A stretch of 64,000 nt of DNA from Cricetomys ansorgei. Its lineage: Eukaryota > Chordata > Mammalia > Rodentia > Nesomyidae. The stretch spans positions 4,771,001-4,835,000 of the forward strand of contig JAMJFZ010000289.1 in assembly GCA_026225945.1 (NCBI GenBank), written 5' to 3'. Below are positions 55,981-64,000 of the stretch, piece after piece (positions within the stretch are counted from its first letter, which is position 1; each line of letters begins with the position of its first letter). Under the pieces are notes generated by a model. The model was given only the letters and a program-made list of their open reading frames with translations. It was not told the origin of the DNA and ran no database searches. Position numbers and translations under genes: made by a program.

Positions 55981-58684
55981 AGATCGCCAATTACAGGTCA
56001 GTAATCTATGTGTTTGCTAGTAACAAACCTGTATCTCAAAATGCTTATCTAATTTGCAGAAAAGAAATTCATTTTCTGAATTGTGACAACCATTGAAAGA
56101 TTGGCACAAGACCATTTGTAGTTAATAGTTATTATTAGTCACTTACTACCAACTTTTATATTTCACTGTAGAAGGCAAGAGATTTTGACCTAAAAAGAAG
56201 ATAGCACAGCAGCTGAGAAACCAAGGTTTATGTTTAGGGTATATATTTGGGCACTGCAAGCCCGATTGGCAAGCACATTGAGTTGTTTCTGTGGCCTTGA
56301 ATCTTGTTGTGTCTGATTGTCCGGTCTCAGGTGTATTGAAATAATATAAGAGAATGTATCTTGTAGAATTTGAAACTTTAGGGGAAGACTTTTCTTTGAC
56401 ACAAGATGCTGTGATTTTTACTGTTATTGTATACATTTACCAAAAGGAGGTTCATGAGATAAGCAAAGATAGCTATTAACTATTTTGATTGGAGGTGAAA
56501 TTGCATTTTTATCACTGAAAAGTTTTAGATATTCTCTATGAACTAAAAGAAATAGTGAGATTTTGATTTAAAGTATGTGTCTTAGTTAAATGACTATAAC
56601 TTTATAGAAGGATAACCCCTGTATCTTTTGGGGGTGGTAATTTATCTCTTTAAAAATTTTCATTTTTTTCTTGATAAAAAGCCTTTTAAAAATAACCTTT
56701 TACCCCCTCTTCCATGTGCCTAGAAAAATAGAAATAATCACCTGCTCAATCATCTTTGATTTCTGCATTTACTCTGTCAGATGGATGCTTGCATACTAAT
56801 TGAAGCGATGGCTTTTGTGTTTTCAATAGCTAATCATGTAATTATGTCTTGCCTAGACACTGTTGGGTCTATTTGAATAAGAGTGATCATGAGTTCAGTA
56901 AGTTCTTAGCAGATTCTCTTGTTAAACTTACAGTGGAACACAAGGGGGAGGAAGAGGCAGCTCTGGCTCTGTATAAACCAGACCAAGAATTGCTTCCAAA
57001 ATGTGTCAAAATCTGCTCTCCTACACTGGGGTTTCTTGCAGGTCAAACTACATTCTTGAAAGTGCAGTATGAGTAGGAGATGTAGGCAGGTCCTTGTGAT
57101 TCCTCAAGGACAAATTTGATTGCTGATCACTGGAAGAAAATTGGCCATTATTGAAAATATTTAATTTAACACTGACTTTTCAAATGCTATTAAGATTTGA
57201 TCTCCATTACAGAGATATCTGAAATAATGGAATTATATTTTCTATTAAATATAATTATCTCTCTCACATCTCAAGAATTCAGGGAATAAATATTTCTGGA
57301 AATTATTAATACAGAATATAATCCATGGTTTTCCTTGAAGGAATTCAAACAATAGTGAATTTCAAAAAGCAATGCAAAGAATTTATTGTTGGTAGTGCCA
57401 TACTGATTCATATTTACTTATTCATTAGACTTTTGACACCAACTTTTGTTCTTCCTTTTGAATATCTGTTATCTGTACTTGATTATTATTACTATTTGGA
57501 TAGAAAATAAATTGCCATTGCCTTAGCTGTTCATTTAATAGTTAAAAAACGGTCTTGCAGTTGCTGGCGAAAACTTGGCTGAGTGGTATTGATCTGACAT
57601 CACTGTGCTTCCAGGCAGCAGCCACACTGGATTTCTGTCCAAGAGCCCTTCCCATACCAACAGCTTTGCTTTGCAATTCATTGACTTGGCAGGACCTGTG
57701 CAGTGATTAGCTCAGTCACTTATACAGTTGAGGGCAGTGGTATTTGAAAATGGCTCCATCTGTTCTGCAGTCATTAATAGTTTTTAGGATGTAACCAAGT
57801 GAACTCTGTAACACCTGACAAAAAGCATCTGCACAGCACGCACATTTTCTTTGACAAATATTTCCTGTGGCCTGTGCTCAGAGCTTCTTTTACATAAGGC
57901 TCCTTTACATAAAGGCCTTGTTTTTGTTGGATATTTTGTTCCAGTTTATTAATTTTAGCAGAAATATTGTTTCATGTAGTATCACTGTAGTATTTGTCTT
58001 ATAAAATAAATAAATTTAAAACAAACTCGATTTAACAAGGATTAGTGAAATTAGAAAGTTCTTCTACCCACCACAGCAGGTAGGAAGAGGTCCCATGGGG
58101 AGGTAAGGCCTTGGGGGCAGACATGATCCTATGTTAAAGAGATATATAGGAAATACAGCAATGACTAGAGAAGGCTTATAACCAGTAGCCCACATGATGG
58201 AGAGTTTTCTGGTTTCTCACTGATCTTGCTTGCAAGTACTTACCTATCAAGAAATCACTTAGTTTCAAATTCTAAGGAAATTCTTTTTCCCTCAGACAGA
58301 GTAGAAATAGTAAGGACAGTTTAATCTGAGACACGATATACAGCGATATACAGCATATCTGGGAGCATATCTGCCTAGGCTAGAAAAAAAAATATTGTTT
58401 TTCAAAGGGAACCATTTTGAAATGCAGCTTCATTTACTGGTTTAAGTCCAGGCATATTTAATGTAACAATCAAGCAAAAGCCAAATGCAAAGCTGGCAGG
58501 TGAAAGGGTGTCATGTCCTAGGGTTGGTCTCCAAGCCCTGTCCCTGAGGGTCATAGGTAAGTTTCACAGAAATGTTTAGATCCTGTGCAATACTGGAAAC
58601 AGGAATAAAAGGGCAATACAAAGTGGTGAAAGAGGTAAAGTTCTTCGAGGAGTAAGTATCCACAGATCATTGACTTAAAAACAA
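55981..58684. other. Unclassified DNA, repeat-poor
   Basis: About 2.7 kb with no repeat I can name. 57560-57900 is more balanced in composition and lacks simple repeats. A short duplication 'acgatatacagcgatatacagc' occurs near 58334-58355 in two units. Open frames at 56849-57076 and on the minus strand at 56146-56436 lack recognisable domains. Confidence 0.4.
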
Positions 58685-58685
58685 C

Positions 58686-58860
58686 ATTAGGGGCTAGAGA
58701 GATGGCTTAGTGGGTAAGAGCACTGGCTGCTCTTCCAGAAGACCCAGGTTCAATTCCCAGCACCCACATGGCAACTCATAACTGTCTGTAACTCCAGTTC
58801 CAGTGGATCTGACACCCTCACACCAATGTACATAAAATAAGAGTTAAAAAAAGAAAAAAC
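58686..58860 (+). repeat. B2 SINE, young-looking, 3' shortened
   Basis: 'ggggctagagagatggctta', 'gtgggtaagagcactggctg', 'ctcttccagaagacccaggt', 'tcaattcccagcacccacat', 'ggcaactcataactgtctgt' and 'aactccagttccagtggatc' follow B2 nearly perfectly. The usual 3' CA-rich part is shortened, then 'acataaaataagagttaaaa' forms the tail. Intact A and B boxes make it the best preserved B2 here. Confidence 0.95.
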
Positions 58861-60370
58861 ATACAATTATTTTGGGGGAGTTCAGGAAAGGGTAAAAAAA
58901 AATATGGTCAAAGATGCAGAAGAGTCAAGTTATAGTTCATAAATTTGGGGCTTTCCCCCACAAGCAAAGGCAAATCCTGAAAACTCTAGAAAAGTGAAGT
59001 GCCAATGTTGAAGACACCCAAGTTTCACAAGCCTGATTGAGTGGCTATAAAGGAAAGTTAGTTTAAATTATTATCATTTTTTTTCTTTAATACACATAAA
59101 TGTATTTTAATTTAATTACTTTAAAAAGCTATGTAATTTCTCTTCTCAAAAATGCATTTGATGGGAGTACGAAGCAAAAGAAATGGGGCCCCAAGAAGAA
59201 ATATGTTATGTCGTGGTGTTTTGTTTAGAGATTTTTTTTTTTTATGCCTGCCTCTTGGCCATCAGTGTTTGAGGCCAGGGAAGCACTGAGAGCAGAGGAA
59301 AGGATGTAACACCCTGAAAACCAGACATGAAAGACACCTTCACAAGCACAGCTGGTTTCTCAGTCTGTGTTTTTCTAAGTGTACACGTACATATGTCTGA
59401 CAGAAAGAGCAAGAACAAGAGATCAAGTAAACAAATCAGGATGGATACTCCTTATAAAGAATAAATCACCACACAAATTAAAGTACATGAGTAAGTAATC
59501 AAGTACATATCAAGGATTGCATTGTGCTGGGGCAGAAGCTTTTGGCTATAGATAAAACAATAAAGGATCGAGATTTTAAGAGCTTATTTCCTTTTCCCAA
59601 ATGGGCTTTAAATATTCTTAGAATACAGAAATCCCCTAGATAAGAATGACAAAAAACAAATAGACTTTAGTTTATGAAGGCACAACTGGGATTACAGTTA
59701 CCATAGCAACCTGAGCAATAAATCTATATCTAAAATCCTTTTATAGCATTTATCCATATCTGGACCATTTACAGGTGTATACATTAAGGTTATTTATATT
59801 ATGACCACTCGTTGATCACTGTTGTAGCACAAGTGACCTATTTGTCATTTCCAGAGATAGATTGTCTCCTGTTAAACTCACAACTCTAGAATTGTAAGAC
59901 TGCAATAAGTTCCTGTGAAATATTAGACATGAATCTCTTCTGTCCTTATTCACCATCTCAGTTTTACCTCCAAATCTCCATTTCCTTGGGGGAAAAATAT
60001 AATTCTTTTAAAATTCACATGATCTTGATTTTTCCAGATCCTTTTTAGCTATCTTTTATAAAAACCATTATATACTTGTTTGTTATAAACCCTTACATTT
60101 ATTTTGTACATAATTTAGACAATATAAGAAAGTATATAAAGATAAAAAAAGTGCTAAATATCCTATTGGTCAGATAGCACTCTTAGGCGTATGGAAAGTT
60201 CAATGGCAAGTTCTGTATAATGAGTACATTTGTGCATGTGCACAGAGAAATGAATGTGCATTGCTTGTACAATGTTCCTTGTACAAAATTGGAATTTTAA
60301 AATTACAGTGCTCTGATTTGAATCCATTAATACTATGTAGTAATTGTTTTTTATGTTTTTCATCTTTCTT
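58861..60370. other. Unclassified AT-rich DNA
   Basis: No named repeat or exon; T-run at 59231-59243. Confidence 0.4.
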
Positions 60371-60371
60371 T

Positions 60372-60588
60372 CTTTTATTATTTTATAAGATGAGTGTTCT
60401 TTCTGCCTGCATGTATGTCTGTGCACAAGTTAGTCTAGTGTCCAAGGAGGTCACTAGAAAATGTTATATCCCTTGGAACCAGAGTTACAGATAGTTGCAA
60501 ATCACCATATATGTGCTAAAAATTGAACCCAGCTCCTCTGAAAGAGCAGCCACTACTCTTAACAGCTAAGCCACCTCTCCAGTCCGAA
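60372..60588 (-). repeat. B2 SINE, antisense
   Basis: The plus strand reads 'ctgcctgcatgtatgtctgt', 'cccttggaaccagagttaca', 'gatagttgcaaatcaccata', 'aaaaattgaacccagctcct', 'ctgaaagagcagccactact', 'cttaacagctaagccacctc', 'tccagtcc': the full reverse of B2. Confidence 0.9.
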
Positions 60589-60589
60589 T

Positions 60590-62255
60590 TGTCATGTTTT
60601 TTTAATACTTATTTAATAAGTTCCTAAAATTCAATCATTTGGCCAGACCATAATTGATTTCTTCATTTTTCTGTTGTTTGACTGTTGTTTGACATGTGTA
60701 TTATTTCATCTGGGAGATTGTTATATAACAGAAATAAAAACAGGCACAGGTGTCTGTAATACTTTAGTATGTCCCTCAAGCTAATTTCTAACAACAAAAC
60801 CATAGTTACTTACACCTTCCAGTTGTATGCTCATTAATACGACCATTTACAAATAAAAATATTCATTCATTTGGATCTACACTAAATATCTACATGCCTT
60901 TTTTCTTATTGTCTTTCCCTGTTAAGCAGCATGATAACTAGAGATGGCTAAAAGTGTGTAGGTATATGTGCACGTATGATTTTCAAATGCTTGTCTGTGG
61001 TGTGTGAGGAACCTAAATGACCATAGATTTCTATATGTATTCAGGGGTAGGGGTGGGACAAGACCAATTTCTGAAAATATCAAGGGTAAGTTCACAGCGT
61101 GACCTATCTCTCTGCATAGATAAGCTCTCTCTTTATTACAAGTCTTGCTTTGTTTTGGCAGCCTTCATTTCAGTTCATATAGTTTCTATGCCTTGACTGG
61201 CCAATGCTTGCTTAAGTCTCAGCTGAGAAATATTTCCCAGACATGCTGGTAGAAGAGGACACAGCAAGAACTTTATGTCTTTCATTGTTCCAGATAATTC
61301 CACTGGGTTTTTCCCATAAAATATATGGATTTCTCCTGCTTCTAACTAGGTCAGTCAAAGGCATCTAGTGTTGAACATTCTAGGGTTATTACTTTTTAAC
61401 AGAATATACTGAGAAAGGATATGCAAGAGACAATTTGATGCAGTCATTTCTAGACCCTTTGTTATCTTTCAGATATACTCAACATAAAATCTTACCATTT
61501 CTTCAACATCAAGAAACCAATATGAGACAGAGTGTTTGGACCATATATCTGAGAAGAGGACATGAAGGCAGGACTGATAAGGATTAGTGGGACCCATTAA
61601 CATGGACATAATTCCCAAGAGGTCAGATACCTGACTCTCACAGAAGTCTTTTTTATTATGTGACAAGATCTGCTCTTATGATTTCTTTGTAAGATAAAGA
61701 TTTCAGTGTTTCTTCCACAATATAGAAATACAACATTATCATCATGATGTATGGGAAACTAATCAAATATGTTGCATAAATTAATGTATTAAGAATATAA
61801 AGGCAATTATACAAGATATTATATGACAGCTAATCTGCATAATTGAATATCATACACAGTGATTTAATCACTTCAAGTCATACTTGACCACAGTGTGACT
61901 GGAATAGCTTACTCTAAGCCTGATATTTATTAATTCATAGACATTCTACTTATGAGACAAATTCCAGTTTTTATTTTCTCGTTTTGCTGTTTTAAACTCC
62001 TGAATCACAAACAGGGAATAATAAGATGAAACTTTTAAATTATAAGATTGTCATTTAACATTCTTTTCTCTAATTGCTTAGAAATGTGAAAATATTTTAT
62101 ATTTGAGTTGATTGTTTCTTGATGATTCTATTAACATAGTCCATTATTTTTTTTAACTACAAAAAGCAAAATATATATGTTAGCGGATTGTATCTTCACT
62201 TCTAAGGAACTGTTGAGGACTGGTCACAGTTAAAGCCTACTTCTAAGAAACATTT
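60590..62255. other. Unclassified AT-rich DNA
   Basis: No named repeat or exon recognised in 1.6 kb. Confidence 0.4.
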
Positions 62256-62256
62256 A

Positions 62257-62413
62257 AGTTTGTTGCTAGAGAGAGATGGCACATCAGGTCAAGAGACTCT
62301 CTTCTCTTGAAGAAGAGCCAAGTCTGCCTTCCAACACCCAAGTCAACTAGTGCAAAACTGTCCAGCTCCAGAGATCTTAGCCTGGTAGCACCCTGTGCAC
62401 ACACACCTACACA

Positions 62414-62449
<36 letters not shown>
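62257..62449 (+). repeat. B2 SINE, diverged, with (CA)n expansion
   Basis: 'gttgctagagagagatggca', 'cttgaagaagagccaagtct', 'ccttccaacacccaagtcaa', 'aaactgtccagctccagaga' and 'ctgtgcacacacacctacac' follow B2. The CA run at 62415-62448 has expanded from its 3' part. Confidence 0.7.
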
Positions 62450-62451
<2 letters not shown>

Positions 62452-62492
62452 CCTGAAAGACAGGTACATATGCATTACATTAGTTAAAGTCA

Positions 62493-62862
62493 CTATTGTT
62501 GTAATAAAACACCATGTTCAAAAGCAGCTTACGACTCTTAAGTCACACTCTATTCCTGATAGAAGTCAGGGCAAGAATTCAAGGTAGGAATCTGGAAGCA
62601 GGAAATTAAGCAGAAGCCATGAGAACACACTGGTTATTGACTTACTCCCATGACTTTCACATCTTGCTTCCTTATACAACTCAGGACCACCTACCCTCGG
62701 TAGCATCACCCAGAATGGACAGGCCCTCCACATCAATCATTAATCACGAAAGTGCCCCACAAACTTCCCACAGGACAATGCTGTGGATGTGTTTTTTTTT
62801 TAAATTAAGAGCTTCACCTCCAAAATTGTGGATTGTGTCAAGTTGACAAAAAAATTAAAACA
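62493..62862 (-). mobile_element. MaLR-type (MTD-like) solo LTR, antisense
   Basis: 'ctattgttgtaataaaacac', 'catgttcaaaagcagctta', 'gaagtcagggcaagaattca', 'ggaatctggaagcaggaaat', 'agaatggacaggccctccac', 'catcaatcattaatcacgaa' and 'gtgtcaagttgacaaaaaaa' match the same family as 9531-9922 in the same orientation. Confidence 0.75.
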
Positions 62863-63940
62863 GGATAAATAACCAGAATACACATATACACTACATTAAT
62901 AAAAATTTTACAAAATATAATATTTTTTTAATTTAGTGATATGAACTCAGCCAACTTCCCTTGAGGTAACAATTCTATTTTCACTTTTCTGTCCTGTGAG
63001 AGCATGTCTAGATGACCCCTGTCACCCATCACAGGATCGTATGGCCATTGGCTTGATGAGGAACGAACCTTTGCTTTTGAATCATTTCTAAATGGAATTT
63101 GTTGGAATGTTTGAGTGCCTCAAATGACAAGAACAGCTTCAACTTTCTCTGATAATTAAATATGGCATTACATTTATTTCAGGACCCAGAATTCAATCAG
63201 ACTGAAGAGCAATTTGATTATTGGTTTCTCTAAGCACTTAGACATGGAACTGAGCAATAAGCCTAGACTACTGTGTAAGAGAATTATAAACAAATGAACA
63301 GAAAACCAAGATACAAAAAAGTTTGATACCAAGTTAAACTAATACAACTTATGATATAATAGATATCTGCATGCTGTATAAAAAGAGTAGAATTAGGAAT
63401 GGTCTTGCTGCTGATTAAGTGGGTCATCTATGCTGAGTAGTTGGAACCAAAGTTTATAAAATTAGCACAATCCTTTAGAAGAAGAGACCAGGGACCAGAC
63501 TAAACATACAAATCTTTGATTGGAGGAAACATGTCAGGAAACTAAACAGAGAGAAAGCCATCGAAACACAGCACATATATGTGGCCATAATGTGCCATGT
63601 GCCATGGGTGCCCTGGGGGGAGAGAGGCTTACAAAGTTAGCTCAAGTGTCTTGGACTGCTAACTAAGCTAGTCATTAGATGCTCTACCAAGAAAGAGGTC
63701 CTGAGTCTTCCAGAGATATTTATGTTTGTATGTCTGTGATTGTGTGCAGGTACATGGATATGAATCTTCTATAATCAATATTTAGTAGTGCATTCATCTG
63801 TTTCTTGGTTGCAGAGCCATTCCAAAATACTTGCTAAAATATTTGACCAAAAATAATGTAATTCTTTTCCTATTTTTCATAGATTATATGCTGAAATATG
63901 AACAAGTACGTAACTTTTATACATTTTAGAACAAGCCTTA
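62863..63940. other. Unclassified AT-rich DNA
   Basis: No gene or named repeat recognised. Confidence 0.4.
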
Positions 63941-63941
63941 C

Positions 63942-64000
63942 TGGGACTGGAGCAATGGATCAATGGTTAAGTAAATTTTCTGCTCTTCAAAAGACCAGAG
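63942..64000 (+). repeat. B2 SINE, cut by the window end
   Basis: 'ctgggactggagcaatggat', 'caatggttaagtaaattttc' and 'tgctcttcaaaagaccagag' match the first 60 bp of B2; the rest lies outside the window. Confidence 0.8.

Noticed and set aside
56849..57076. 75-codon frame with Lys/Glu-rich, soluble-looking translation
   Set aside because: Looks more protein-like than most, but I recognise no family and see no splice sites or polyadenylation signal in a fitting position.

Overview
This is mammalian nuclear DNA, and specifically muroid-rodent DNA. It is AT-rich and CpG-poor, it has no bacterial-style operons or dense open reading frames, and it is loaded with rodent-restricted repeats: B1, B2, B3 and B4 SINEs, decayed rodent L1 3' ends, a URR1-type hAT element, MaLR-type LTRs with the 'gtcaa(g/t)ttgac' signature, and long CA/GA/TA microsatellites. 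ID elements are almost absent and no intact young L1 is present, which argues mildly against rat. The mys-like LTR elements would fit a cricetid, but the species cannot be fixed from this sequence alone. I recognise no functional protein-coding exon, tRNA, rRNA or other cellular RNA gene. The window reads as a gene desert or a very large intron. Open frames of 60-150 codons fall mostly in L1 antisense DNA, LTRs or microsatellites.

Layout. 1-3380 is mostly unclassified unique DNA. 3380-8420 holds a B1 piece, URR1, a purine-rich tract, a long old L1 in antisense and a B4. 8890-11775 is a nested block: old L1 ORF2 split by a MaLR LTR, a younger L1 3' end and a B3. 13850-20640 has more L1 pieces, two L2 3' ends, B1, B2 and a solo mys-like LTR. 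22300-33400 mixes microsatellites (one of them a perfect CA/TG inverted repeat), L1 3' ends, B1/B2 copies, a second solo mys-like LTR and a MaLR LTR. 38132-39468 is a compact complete LTR element (element A) with a perfect 6-bp target duplication. 40965-47065 is largely L1, with a MIR and a B2, and includes a 509-bp solo LTR inserted with a perfect 6-bp target duplication into an older LTR. 51620-55980 is an antisense ERVK-like provirus remnant: 5' LTR, lysine-tRNA-type primer site, gag matrix and capsid remains, and a reverse-transcriptase fragment. A second mys-like element (element B) lies inside its gag. 56000-64000 is mostly unclassified, with three B2 copies, a MaLR LTR and a truncated B2 at the right edge.

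The most interesting content is the mys-like family. Six LTRs of one family lie within 34.4 kb: two complete non-autonomous elements with different internal lengths but shared ends, plus two solo LTRs. Their internal regions carry no gag/pol that I can recognise. Instead they hold a roughly 100-bp tandem unit, seen twice in element A and two to three times in element B. All of this is decayed retroelement sequence, and there is no sign that any of it is active.
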